From positions 496,001-560,000 of the forward strand of contig JANQAI010000011.1 in the NCBI GenBank assembly GCA_024707145.1: a stretch of DNA of 64,000 bases. The letters are read 5' to 3'. Below are positions 31,286 to 40,395 of the stretch, piece after piece (position 1 is the stretch's first letter; each line of letters begins with the position of its first letter). Under the pieces are notes generated by a model. It did no database searches. It was not told the DNA's origin and saw only the letters and a list, made by a program, of their open reading frames with translations. The translations under genes and the position numbers were made by a program. Origin of the DNA: Magnetospirillum sp. GTDB lineage: Bacteria > Pseudomonadota > Alphaproteobacteria > Rhodospirillales > Magnetospirillaceae.

Positions 31286-33451
31286 TCAGTTGCCGTAATA
31301 GTCCGAGCTGCGAAAGCAGAAATCGACGTAGTCCGAGTATTGGCGCTGGCGGTCGAGATCGACCTTGGTCATCACCACGCCGCCCACCGGGATGGCGAAG
31401 GAGCGCAGGTGCTCGATGCCCGCCTCGACGGCGCGCTTGGGCGTCTTGTCCCATTCGACGACGTAGAGTGAGAAGTCGACATAGGGGGCCAGCAGGGCGG
31501 CGTCGAAGGCCACCATGGTGGGCGGCGTGTCCACCAGCACCATGTCGTAGCGTTCGAACAGGCGTTCGAACAGCTTGGGCAGGCCGTTGTCCTCCAGCAG
31601 ACGCTGGGGCTCGCCGGTGCGGCTGCCCGAGGCGACGAAATCCAGGCCCGAGCGGCTGTCGTGGCGCAGGATCTCCTCCAGCGAGGATTGCTGGCGCAGG
31701 TAGTCCGACAGGCCGGGAATCTCATAGGCGGCCAGCTGGCGAGCCACCGCCGGGCGGCGCAGGTCGCAATCCACCAGCACCACCTTGCGTTCGGCCAGAG
31801 CCAGCGAGCGGCCCAGACTGACGGCGAAGGCGGTCTTGCCTTCGCCCGGTACGGTGGAGGTGATGAGCGTCGCTTTGCCCTTGCCGTCACGGGCGTTGGT
31901 GATGGCGATCTGGCCCGAGCGCACCGCCTCGGCGTAGACGGATTCGGGGCGGTCCACCAGATAGTCGGCCGGCGCCGCCTTGGGCGTCACCTTCGAGGTG
32001 TCGGGCAGGATGGCCAGCGTCGCCAGCCCCAGCTCCTCGCGCACCTGGCGGGTGGAGCGGAAGCCGGTACGGAATCGCTCCAGCAGGAAGGCCAGCGTCA
32101 CCGACAGCGCCGACGAGCCGGCGAAGGCCACGCCCAGGAACAGCAGCGGCCGGGGGCTGCTGGGCTTGGCCGGGGCGGTGGCGCGCGAAGCGATGCGGGC
32201 ATCCGGCTCCTGCACCTCGGCCCGGTTGGTCAGCTCGGCATAGCGGGCGAGGAAGCTTTCCAGCATCTGGTTCTTGGCTTCCACCAGCTTTTCGCGCTGC
32301 TCGATCTCGGTCATCGCCTCGTCGGACTGGGTGGTGCGGTTCTGGATGCGCTCAATGCGCGCCTTCAGCACGTCCTCGCGGGCCTTGGCCTGGGCGGCCT
32401 TGTTGGCCATGCGCTCCACCTGGGCGCCCACTTCGTGGTCGATCTGGGCGCGCAGGGTGGATAACTGGCCGCGCAGCGCATCCATGGCCGGGCTGTCCTC
32501 GCGGTAGCCCACCGACAATTCGGCCATGCGGCCCAGGATCTTGGCCTCCTCGCGCCGCATCTCCTGTAGGAAGGGGGATTCTTCGGCGAAGGTCAGCGAG
32601 GTGGTGGCGCCACCGGCCTTGATGACCCGGCGGGCCTGGGACAGCGAGGCCTCGGCCTCGGCCCGCTCGCGCTCGACGATGGCCAGCTCGCCGGTCAGTG
32701 TCACCAGTTGCTGCGAGGCCAGCACGCCCTTCTCGCGCACGTCCACCGGCGAGATCTTGTACTTCTGCCGCAACTGCACGGCGGCCCCGGTTTCTTTCAG
32801 CAGGTCCTGCTGCAACTGGGTGATCTGCTTGGTGATCCAGTCGGTGGCCAGCTGCATCTCGGCCAGCTTGGTTTCGCGCTGGCTGCGCACGTACAGGTCG
32901 GTGAAGGCGTTGGCGATCAACGCCGCCTTGCGCGGCTCCTCGGATTCGAAGGTCAGGCGGATGACGAAGGAATCCGCGTCGCTCTTCACCTTCAAGCGCT
33001 TGATCACCGCATCCACCGTCAGCGTGTGATCGTCCTTGCGGCCATCATCCTCGCCCTGGATGGAACGCCATGCGGTGGCCAGCCAGGGCGGCAGCGGCAG
33101 CGGCTCCAGCCGCGAGTTGAACTCCGGGTCGCGGTCCAGCGCCAGCGCGTCCACCACCTGGCCCGCCAGGTTGCGGGATTCCAGGATGTTGATCTCGGTT
33201 GACACCATCACCGCGGCCAGCGGCGGCGCCGCCACGTTGGGCTTGGTGGTCAGCAACTGCTCGCTGGCGCTGGCGCGGGTGTTGAGCGCGATCAGCGCCT
33301 CCGCCGTGTAGCGCGGCGTGATCACCTGCAATGCCATCACCGCCAGGGCGGTGGAGCCGGCGACCACGGCGCCGATCAGCGTCTTGCGTTGCCAAAGGAT
33401 TGAAAGGGCTTCGGTCGGCCCGCGGGAATTGGTCTCGTCGGCCACCATCAT
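31286..33451 (-). CDS. Polysaccharide co-polymerase with tyrosine-kinase domain (Wzc/ExoP type)
   Basis: 721 residues. Wzz-like N-terminus with TM1 about 26-46 (LIGAVVAGSTALAVMALQV), a long periplasmic coiled-coil region, a PRP-rich segment before TM2 (ATAPAKPSSPRPLLFLG), then a cytoplasmic bacterial tyrosine kinase: Walker A STVPGEGKTAFAVSLG, Walker A' VVLVDCDLRRP and Walker B DMVLVDTPP. The C-terminus is a Tyr cluster (YSDYVDFCF, SSDYYGN), the autophosphorylation sites of such kinases. It controls chain length and couples to the Wza-like channel at 23669-24358. It is probably the first gene of the leftward operon 33451-26229. Confidence 0.93.
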   Translation of the reverse strand: MMVADETNSRGPTEALSILWQRKTLIGAVVAGSTALAVMALQVITPRYTAEALIALNTRASASEQLLTTKPNVAAPPLAAVMVSTEINILESRNLAGQVVDALALDRDPEFNSRLEPLPLPPWLATAWRSIQGEDDGRKDDHTLTVDAVIKRLKVKSDADSFVIRLTFESEEPRKAALIANAFTDLYVRSQRETKLAEMQLATDWITKQITQLQQDLLKETGAAVQLRQKYKISPVDVREKGVLASQQLVTLTGELAIVERERAEAEASLSQARRVIKAGGATTSLTFAEESPFLQEMRREEAKILGRMAELSVGYREDSPAMDALRGQLSTLRAQIDHEVGAQVERMANKAAQAKAREDVLKARIERIQNRTTQSDEAMTEIEQREKLVEAKNQMLESFLARYAELTNRAEVQEPDARIASRATAPAKPSSPRPLLFLGVAFAGSSALSVTLAFLLERFRTGFRSTRQVREELGLATLAILPDTSKVTPKAAPADYLVDRPESVYAEAVRSGQIAITNARDGKGKATLITSTVPGEGKTAFAVSLGRSLALAERKVVLVDCDLRRPAVARQLAAYEIPGLSDYLRQQSSLEEILRHDSRSGLDFVASGSRTGEPQRLLEDNGLPKLFERLFERYDMVLVDTPPTMVAFDAALLAPYVDFSLYVVEWDKTPKRAVEAGIEHLRSFAIPVGGVVMTKVDLDRQRQYSDYVDFCFRSSDYYGN

Positions 33452-33632
33452 CCTGCTCCATCTGAGCGCCGGCGGGCGCGGTTATGGCGGTGTGGCAAAG
33501 TTTCGGCGGCGCACGTGACAATCTTATGTCTTAAGTGTGCCGTCATTTGCTTTGGTCTAGTGCATATCAGCACCGTCAATACCAACCGGCAATTTGGCAA
33601 ATGGCGAAGGGATGGTCCGAATGGACTATCCG

Positions 33633-34528
33633 TTATTGACGCACGATCAATTGGTTCAGCCGGGCGATGGAGTGCCGCGCGAAAGTCCGCGCCCGGTGGA
33701 CGATCTGTTCGCGGCGTTTGATGGGCCAGCCCGTGCGGTGGGTGGATTCGGGCGGCTTGACCGGATGCCACAATCTGTCCGGCTCGGGACCCGGCTTGGC
33801 GATGATGGGGCGGAAGACGAAGGTGCCGGGCGACAGGGTGTCGTCGGCCGGGTTCGAGGTGTAGAAGCGGCCCCGGTTCTCGGCGGCGACGAACTCGCCG
33901 TTGCCGCCGATATCCTCGATCCGCAGCCCGGCATCCAGCAGGATGCGCGGCACGATGCCTTCGTAGAAACCTTCCCATCCGGCGCGATAGGCGGTGTCCA
34001 GCGCCGCGTAGCCGGCGCGGCTCATGCGATAGAGCGGCATGAAGGCGCGGATGTAGCCGCTCAGGTCGGCGGGCGGGCCGCCGGGAGGGGCCACGCTTGG
34101 CCAGTTGGGCCAGCCTGGGTTGACCGCCCAGCGGTGCAGGCTGGTGGCCAGCAGGGCGGAATCCGAGTCGGCGAAATGGTCGAACAGCCGGTGCCACGGC
34201 GCGGTGAAGGCCACATCGTATTCCACCACCCAGATGCGGTCGTATTCGGGATGGGCCTTCCAGAAAGTGAAGGAGAACAGCTCGATGTCCTTGTCGCGGA
34301 TGCGCCGCCCTTTGAGGGGATAGCCGAGCGTGCGCAGATCCTCGACAGTGAATGCGAACACCCGCAGGTCGGGCGGGTGGCGGTAGCCGGGATTGACGTC
34401 GTCGGTCGCGTTGAGCAGGACGAAGACGTCGCGGCCCCCGATTCCGCCGTCAGCCGGCGGGCCTGGTCGACGATCATGTCGTCGATGAAATGGGTCATGA
34501 GCAGAACGGCTTCCCGCATCCCGGCCAT
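33633..34528 (-). CDS. Glycosyltransferase-like protein of unknown function (frame interrupted)
   Basis: 298 residues after adding one base to a run at 34435-34439 (coding GGGGG should be six). Notable segments: RDVFVLLNATDD, FWKAHPEYDRIWVVEYDVAF (a candidate metal-binding EYD motif) and GYIRAFMPLYRMSRAGY. The layout recalls DUF3405-type putative glycosyltransferases, but that match is from memory of motifs only. No signal peptide or TM helix. It stands alone between the wzc and RTX genes, with a 181-bp AT-leaning gap downstream toward wzc. Confidence 0.6.
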
Positions 34529-34637
34529 GGGTCCATGTCCCCTCGTTCTTCCTAAGCCAGGGCTTACTTGGGCGCGAACGTGCTAGGACGCCACGGGACC
34601 GGGAGGGTGGTCGCCGGGGGGAGTAGGGGAGCAGCCG

Positions 34638-34673
34638 AAAGAAAAAGGGGCCCCGCCTTGTGGCGGAGCCCCC
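34638..34673 (-). terminator. Intrinsic terminator of the RTX gene
   Basis: Read on the minus strand: a GC-rich stem (GGGGGCTCCGCC with GGCGGGGCCCC, loop ACAA) followed by TTTTTCTTT. It starts 24 bases after the RTX gene stop at 34697. This is one of the clearest rho-independent terminators in the window. Confidence 0.85.
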
Positions 34674-34696
34674 GTTTCAACCGGCGAGCCGGGACC

Positions 34697-36670
34697 TTAC
34701 GACCAGTGGTCGGAGGTCTTCAGCAGGGCGGCGGCATCCACGTTCTCGAGCACGGCCACCTTGGCGGGCTCGTGGCCGGGGGCGTGGGCGATCACCTCGG
34801 CGTTCTTGCCGTTCTGCACCACTTCCAGCAGGTGGTCCTTGATGGCCTGGCTGACGTTGGTGGCGCCCACCGACTTGACCACGTTGTGCATGTCCAGGTT
34901 GTCGGTGCCCAGCTTGAAGTCCTTGATGGTGTCGGTGCCGGCACCGGCCGTCTTCAGCACGAAGGTGTCCTGGCCATCGCCGCCGATCATCTTGTCGTTG
35001 CCCTTGGCCCCGAACAGGCGATCGTTGCCGGCGCCGCCATCGAGCACGTTGTTGCCGTTGTTGCCGACGAGCACGTTGTGCCAGGTGTTGCCGGTGGCGT
35101 TGACGTTGTTGCTGCCGTACAGCTCGACGTTCTCCACGTACTGGCCCAGCTTGTAGGAGATATCGGTCTTGACGGTGTCGACGCCCTGGCCCGAGCCTTC
35201 CACCACCTTGTCGGTGGCGCGGCTGACGTAATAGGTGTCGTTGCCGTCGCCGCCCTTCATGGTGTCGGCGCCGATGCCGCCGTTGAGCACGTCGGCACCC
35301 TTGCCACCCACCAGCAGGTCGTCACCCTTCATGCCGTCCAGGTGGTTGCCGGCGTCGTTGGCGGTCAGGATGTTGGCGCCGTCGTTGCCCATGCCGTGCG
35401 CGGCCTTGGTGCCGGCGATGGTCAGGTTCTCCACGTTGGCGTCCAGCTTGTAGGACGGGGCGTAGGAGACCACCGTGTCGGTGCCCTGTCCGGCCGCCTC
35501 GATCACCTTGTCGCCGGCCTTGTCGACGATGTAGGTGTCGTCGCCCTTGCCGCCGGCCAGGCCGCCCACGTCGGCCTTGCCCTCGACACCGGCGATCTGG
35601 TCGTTGCCGTCAGTGCCGACGACCTTGGCGGTCGGGGTGGTGGAGCTGATCCAGTGGGTGGGAGCACCCGACGTGGCGTGGCTGGTGCTGGTGTCGGTGC
35701 CAGTACCGGTCCCGGTGTCGGCCGGCGGGGTCGTCGGGGTCGAACCGGTGCCGTTGTCGCTGGTCCCGGTGCCGGTGGACGGCGTCGAGCTGCCGCTGCC
35801 GTCGATGTGCAGGTCGGACGAATCCAGCTTGAAATTGGCGCCGGTGTTGGTGGTGGTGGCGAAGTCCTTGGCCGGCGAACCGACGGTGATGGCGCCCTTA
35901 TAGGGCAGGCCGGTGAAGGTGATCTGGTCGCCGACGCGGACCGCGCCCATGCCAGCCTTCGGCCACACGCTGGAATTCACCGCGTCCTGGCCGGGGCGCT
36001 CGGTGGCGTAGACGTTCTTCAGCGTGACCGGGTAGGGGGTCTCGTTGCTGCCGTCGAGGAACCAGTACTGGTAGGTGGTGCCGCCGCCGGCATTGGCGCC
36101 GTACTTGACGTTCACGTTCTCGAAATCGGCCGACTTGTGGCCCGGCGAGTACTGCGGGGCGATGAAGAAGCCCTGATAGGTGGTGTCGCCGCTGACGTTG
36201 TAGAAGCGCATGTCGCCGACCGGACCCCAGGTCTGGAACATGTCGGCGTGGACGCCGCCCTGCGTGCCGTGGATGTTCTCGATCACGGTGTTCTGCACGG
36301 TGACGGAAGGCTGGGACGAGCCGGCGCCCGAGACGGCGATGCCGTCCTGCGAGGCATTCTTGTTGTCGAGGTGGACGCCTTCGATGTGAATGGCCTTGGT
36401 GACATTCTGGATCTGAATGGTTGCGCTTTTGCTGTCGGTATTGCCGGCGAACTCGCCGCCCAGCAGGACAACGTTGCGCCCTCCATCAACCTTCAGCTGG
36501 CTACGCGGCGTGTCGGAACCGATGAAGATCACGTCCTGAGTGGACGAGAAGCTCCACGAGGTTTGTCCGCCGGCCTTCGACAAGTCGATGATGACCGGAT
36601 CGGTCACCTCGGGGAAAGCCCACTTCATGTCGGTGTTCGTGGCCGCAGAAGAAAGGGGGTTCGAAGCCAT
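34697..36670 (-). CDS. Secreted beta-helix RTX protein, probable type I secretion substrate
   Basis: 657 residues, no N-terminal signal peptide. Residues about 25-290 look like a right-handed parallel beta-helix (NVVLLGGEFAG, IHIEGVHLDN, VTVQNTVIENIHG, MRFYNVSGDTTYQG), as in polysaccharide lyases and related glycan-binding proteins. Residues about 330-395 are a Ser/Thr/Gly/Pro linker. Residues 400-600 hold three or more blocks of calcium-binding nonapeptides (GGKGDDTYIVD, GMKGDDLLVGGKGAD, GGAGNDRLFGAKGNDK). The C-terminus has no RTX repeats and probably carries the export signal. ATG 36670 follows AAGGA. The exporter genes lie immediately upstream. It may trim or bind the exopolysaccharide; lyase activity is not proven by visible residues. 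Confidence 0.85.
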   Translation of the reverse strand: MASNPLSSAATNTDMKWAFPEVTDPVIIDLSKAGGQTSWSFSSTQDVIFIGSDTPRSQLKVDGGRNVVLLGGEFAGNTDSKSATIQIQNVTKAIHIEGVHLDNKNASQDGIAVSGAGSSQPSVTVQNTVIENIHGTQGGVHADMFQTWGPVGDMRFYNVSGDTTYQGFFIAPQYSPGHKSADFENVNVKYGANAGGGTTYQYWFLDGSNETPYPVTLKNVYATERPGQDAVNSSVWPKAGMGAVRVGDQITFTGLPYKGAITVGSPAKDFATTTNTGANFKLDSSDLHIDGSGSSTPSTGTGTSDNGTGSTPTTPPADTGTGTGTDTSTSHATSGAPTHWISSTTPTAKVVGTDGNDQIAGVEGKADVGGLAGGKGDDTYIVDKAGDKVIEAAGQGTDTVVSYAPSYKLDANVENLTIAGTKAAHGMGNDGANILTANDAGNHLDGMKGDDLLVGGKGADVLNGGIGADTMKGGDGNDTYYVSRATDKVVEGSGQGVDTVKTDISYKLGQYVENVELYGSNNVNATGNTWHNVLVGNNGNNVLDGGAGNDRLFGAKGNDKMIGGDGQDTFVLKTAGAGTDTIKDFKLGTDNLDMHNVVKSVGATNVSQAIKDHLLEVVQNGKNAEVIAHAPGHEPAKVAVLENVDAAALLKTSDHWS

Positions 36671-36737
36671 CAGTATTCCTTTGTCTTCGGTTGCTGTTGG
36701 ATAGACAACACGAGCAATCTCTTCACCCTGCGTCTGA

Positions 36738-36772
36738 AGGTGATTATCGACCACCTGTTTTAACAATAGGTG
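36738..36772. promoter_or_regulatory. Possible operator: alternating AGGTG/CACCT half-sites upstream of the RTX gene
   Basis: AGGTG at 36738, CACCT at 36752 and AGGTG at 36768, so that neighbouring half-sites form inverted pairs with 9-11-base spacers. They lie 68-102 bp before the RTX start in an AT-rich region that must contain its promoter, because a terminator separates it from the exporter genes. The regulator is unknown. Confidence 0.3.
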
Positions 36773-36830
36773 AAGCGACAAAAGAAGTGTGATCATCTTT
36801 GGTGGTATCACTTTGTTGGTATAAAATAAA

Positions 36831-36854
36831 AAGCCCGCCATTTCTGGCGGGCTT
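36831..36854 (-). terminator. Intrinsic terminator of the exporter operon
   Basis: Perfect stem AAGCCCGCCA / TGGCGGGCTT with a TTTC loop. On the minus strand it is followed by TTTTATTTTAT, and it lies 45 bases past the adaptor stop. The short A/T runs on both sides would also let it work in the plus direction. It isolates the RTX gene from the exporter genes. Confidence 0.85.
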
Positions 36855-36898
36855 TGGTCTTGCTTCGCGATTTAGTATTGGTCCGCCACGGGATGAGA

Positions 36899-38245
36899 TT
36901 ATCTCTCCTTGAAGGCGCGCGCGAAGTTGTCCGTGAGGGGCTTGACGAAGTACTGAAGGGGAGTGCGGCTGCCTCCTTCGAGCATCACCTCCACGGGCAT
37001 GCCGGCCTTGAGGCTGCGCGGCAGGCGGGCGATCTGTTCCGGCGGCACCTCGACGCGGGCGATGTAGTAGGACTGGCGGGTCTGCTCGTCGGTGGAGGCG
37101 TCGGCCGAGACCACGTCCACCTCGCCCTTGATCACCGGGGTGGTGCGCGACGCGAAGGCCGAGAACCGCATCTCCGCTTCCTGGCCCGCATGCACGCGGT
37201 CGATGTCGCGGGTGTTGACGTGGGCCTCGACGATCAGGCGGTCGCCTTCCGGCACCAGGCTCCATCAGGTCGCCGCCCGGCGGCACCACCGTGCCCGGCC
37301 CGGCCACCTTCAGGTTCTGCACCGTGCCGGCCACCGGGGCGACCACCGCCAGGCGCTGCACGGCGTCGCCCGATGCCACCAGCTTCTGGGTCAGGTCGTG
37401 GACCTCGGTGTTGACGCGGGTCAGGTCGGTGGCCACTTCGTCGCGGAACTTCTGGTCGGCCTGCAGGATCTGCAGGCGGGTTTCGCCGATCTCCTTGTCG
37501 GTCTGGCTGGCGCTGGCGCCGTCGGAAACCATCTCGCCCTTCATGCGGGCCAGTTCCCGCTCCTGGGCGCGCAGCCGGTTGACCGGGTAGTAGCCCTTGG
37601 CGGTCAGGCCGCGCAGGCCCTCGATCTCCTGCTCCAGCAGGCGCATCTGTTCCTCGGTGGACTGCTTCAGGCCGGCGCGGCCGTCATGCTGGGATTCCAG
37701 CTGGGTGATGCGCGCTTCCAGGATGCCGCGCTCGCCCCGCAGGGTCTTGGCGCGCTGGGTGAAACGATCCTCCTCGCGGGCCAGGATCTCGGCCACCTTG
37801 GGTTCGGCGCGGCGGTCCAGCAGTTCGGCCGGGAAGGCGATGGCGGCCAGGCCGTCGCGCTCGGCCAGCAGGCGGGCCTGCTCGGCCAGCTTGCTGTCCA
37901 ACTGGATGCGCAGGGTTTCCATCTGGGATTGGGCGGTGGAGTCCTGCAACTTCACCAATACGGTGCCGGCGGCCACCTGGTCGCCTTCCTTGACCAGGAT
38001 CTGCGAAACGATGCCGCCCTCGCGGTGCTGCACCATCTTGCGCTTGGATTCCACCATGACGGTGCCGGCGGTGACCACGGCGCTGTCCAGGGGGCGAAGG
38101 CGGCCCAGGTGCCGAAGCCGCCCAGCGCCACGGCGATGACCGCCAGGCCGGTCCGCAGGGGCTTGCGGAAGTCCGTCTGGGGCGCCAGGTCGATGACCGG
38201 GCCGGTGGCGGGCAGGGCGGCGAAGGGGCGTTGGATCGCGGTCAT
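36899..38245 (-). CDS. Type I secretion membrane fusion protein (HlyD/PrsE family, two frame breaks)
   Basis: 448 residues after two corrections that cancel in length: an extra C in GAGCCTG (37256-37262) and one base missing from a C run (38090-38094 as G5). One TM helix about residues 32-52 (TGLAVIAVALGGFGTWAAF), then periplasmic coiled coil and lipoyl/barrel segments: VQHREGGIVSQILVKEGDQV, APVAGTVQNLKV and RDIDRVHAGQEAEMRFSAF. It links the ABC exporter to an outer-membrane TolC-type channel (none is in this window). Start ATG 38245 is 15 bases after the ABC gene stop. Confidence 0.9.
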
Positions 38246-38259
38246 GTCGGTTCCTTTGG

Positions 38260-40020
38260 TCACGCGTTGGCGTTGGCGGCGGCGGGAGTAGGGGCGGCGA
38301 CGGGCTTGGGCTGGCCCTGGTTGCCCACCACATGGGGCCGGGCCAGGCGTCCCAGGACTTCGTCGCGGCTGCCGAACAGCTCGATCTCGCCGTTGTTGAG
38401 AACCAGGATCTTGTCGACGGTGCTCAGGATGGACAGGCGGTGGGTGACCACCACGGCGGTGGCGCCCCGGTTCTTGCAGCCCAGCACCGCTTCCACCAAG
38501 GCCTGCTCGCCGGCGGTGTCCAGGTTGGAGTTGGGCTCGTCCAGCAGCACGAAGGACGGGTCGTCGTAGAGGGCGCGGGCCAGGGCGACGCGCTGGCGCT
38601 GGCCACCCGAGAGGGCACGGCCGCCTTCGCCGATGCGGGTGTCGTAGCCGTCGGGCAGGCCCAGGATGATCTCGTGCACGCCGGCCTTGATCGCGGCATC
38701 CACCACCTTGGCGGCGTCCATCTGGCCGAAGCGGGCGATGTTCTCGGCCACGGTGCCGTCGAACAGCTCCACGTCCTGGGGCAGGTAGCCCAGCGCCGGG
38801 CCGATCTGCTCGCGGGGCAGGGTGGCCAGGTCGGCGCCGTCCAGGCGGACCACGCCGGCGCCCACCGGCCACACCCCCACCATGGCGCGGGCCAGGGAGG
38901 ACTTGCCGGCCGCCGACGGACCGACGATGCCCAGGATCTCGCCGGCCTCCAGGGCGAAGGACACGCCCTTGACCACGGCGGTGCGGCTGCCCGGGGGAAC
39001 CACGAAGACACGCTCCAGGGCGACGTCGCCCTTGGGACGCGGCAGGGCCATGCGGGTGGGGATGTTGGCGCCGGCTTCCAGGATCTCGTTCAGGCGGGCA
39101 TAGGCACCACGGGCGCCGACGAAGGCCTTCCAATGGCCCACGGCCATCTCGATGGGGGCCAGGGCGCGGCCCATGATGATCGAGGCGGCGACGATGGAAC
39201 CGCCGGTGATGGCGTCGTCCAGGGCCAGCCAGGCGCCCACGCCCAGGATGGCGGATTGCAGGAACAGGCGGAAGAACTTGGACAGGGCCAGCAGCATGCC
39301 GGCGCGGTCGGCGGCCTGGGACTGTAGCATCAGGGCCGCCTGGTGGCGCGCCTGCCAGCGGGCCTGCATGGCCGGGACCATGCCCATGGCGTGCAGCACC
39401 TCGGCATTGCGCAAGCTGGCGTCGGCGAAGGCGGTGGCCTGGAAGCCGACCGCGCCGGAATCCTTCAGCGCCTTGCGGGTGCTCATCTCGTTGACCACGG
39501 CCAGGGCGAAGATGACGATGCCGCCCACCAAGGTGACCGCGCCCAGCAGCGGGTGCAGCACGAAGCTGACCAGGATGAACAGGGGAGCCCACGGGGCGTC
39601 GCAGAACACCAGCAGCGCCGGCCCGGTGGCGAAATCGCGCAAGCTGTCCAGGTCGCGCAGCACCTGGCCGTTGACCGTGCCGGGCTGCTTCACCGCCTGG
39701 TCGAACAGGGCGGCGAAGGTGCGTCCCGCCAGCAACTGGTCCAGGCGGGCGCCGGCCCGCACCAGGACGCGGGAGCGGACCGCCTCCAGCGAGCCCAGGA
39801 CGGCCAGCAGGAACGCGGCCACCAGGGTCAGCATCAGCAGGGTCGAGCCGCTGCGCGACGACAGCACGCGGTCATAGACCTGCAGCATGTAGAGCGGAGA
39901 GACGAACAGCAGCAGGTTGCCGCAGAAGCTGAACAAAGCGGTGGCGCCGACGGCGCCCTTGCAGGTATCGAGCGCCTGCCGGATCGGGCTGGTCGGGATC
40001 TGGTCTTTGATGAAGGCCAT
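38260..40020 (-). CDS. Type I secretion ABC transporter (PrsD family)
   Basis: 586 residues, a TM domain fused to an ATPase. About six TM helices in residues 20-330, for example LFSFCGNLLLFVSPLYMLQVY and APLFILVSFVLHPLLG. ATPase: Walker A GPSAAGKSS, Q-loop LGYLPQDVELF, signature LSGGQRQRVALAR and Walker B FVLLDEPNSNLD (Asn after the Asp-Glu-Pro). No N-terminal peptidase domain, as expected for RTX exporters. ATG 40020 follows AAGGAA. With the adaptor and the RTX gene it forms a complete inner-membrane exporter plus its likely cargo. Frame intact. Confidence 0.93.
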   Translation of the reverse strand: MAFIKDQIPTSPIRQALDTCKGAVGATALFSFCGNLLLFVSPLYMLQVYDRVLSSRSGSTLLMLTLVAAFLLAVLGSLEAVRSRVLVRAGARLDQLLAGRTFAALFDQAVKQPGTVNGQVLRDLDSLRDFATGPALLVFCDAPWAPLFILVSFVLHPLLGAVTLVGGIVIFALAVVNEMSTRKALKDSGAVGFQATAFADASLRNAEVLHAMGMVPAMQARWQARHQAALMLQSQAADRAGMLLALSKFFRLFLQSAILGVGAWLALDDAITGGSIVAASIIMGRALAPIEMAVGHWKAFVGARGAYARLNEILEAGANIPTRMALPRPKGDVALERVFVVPPGSRTAVVKGVSFALEAGEILGIVGPSAAGKSSLARAMVGVWPVGAGVVRLDGADLATLPREQIGPALGYLPQDVELFDGTVAENIARFGQMDAAKVVDAAIKAGVHEIILGLPDGYDTRIGEGGRALSGGQRQRVALARALYDDPSFVLLDEPNSNLDTAGEQALVEAVLGCKNRGATAVVVTHRLSILSTVDKILVLNNGEIELFGSRDEVLGRLARPHVVGNQGQPKPVAAPTPAAANANA

Positions 40021-40092
40021 GGGAGCGACCGTTCCTTCTCGCTGTGGATGCGTTGGAACGGCAGGCTGTGCCCGGCCTCTTAACAAAGGATT

Positions 40093-40133
40093 ACCACCAT
40101 GGTGGTGCCCGGTTATTGCCACAAAGCAATAAC
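40093..40133. promoter_or_regulatory. Two adjacent palindromes upstream of the type I exporter
   Basis: ACCACCATGGTGGT (40093-40106) is a perfect palindrome. GTTATTGC (40112-40119) and GCAATAAC (40126-40133) are perfect complements around a 6-base spacer. They lie 73-113 bp before the exporter start. Spacing and symmetry suit dimeric repressors or activators; the second could also form a small hairpin. Confidence 0.45.
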
Positions 40134-40338
40134 GCCATCCGAGGTAGTATCACTGTTGGGAGAGAGAGCGGATCCGAAGCGGTGTGGACAGGGGTGTAAT
40201 GCCTATGGACTTAAGGAGGACTTAAACTGGTGGCCGTCTTTCCCCGACAAGCCGAATCAACGTCGGTAACGGGATGGAAAGGGAAGTGAAAAAATCTTTT
40301 GGATAGGGGCGGCGGGGGTGGAATGTGGCAAGGAGTCT

Positions 40339-40383
40339 GGGGCTCCCTCATCCGCCTCGCTTGCGGGAGGGTGAGGGAACCCC
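40339..40383 (-). terminator. Long hairpin closing the ugd-UXS-PIG-L operon
   Basis: GGGGcTCCCTCA (40339-40350) pairs with TGAGGGAaCCCC (40372-40383), with a further internal pairing around TCCGC/GCGGG. It begins 13 bases past the PIG-L gene stop on the minus strand. The T tract is weak, so it may act with Rho or as a stabilising palindrome. Confidence 0.5.
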
Positions 40384-40395
40384 TGGCCCGTTGCC

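Larger units (their letters stand above)
40021..40395. other. 375-bp non-coding region upstream of the exporter operon
   Basis: No gene recognised. It holds two adjacent perfect palindromes at 40093-40133 (listed separately), a purine-rich GGAGG at 40215 with no open frame behind it, and at its far end the hairpin that closes the neighbouring sugar-nucleotide operon. Confidence 0.45.
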
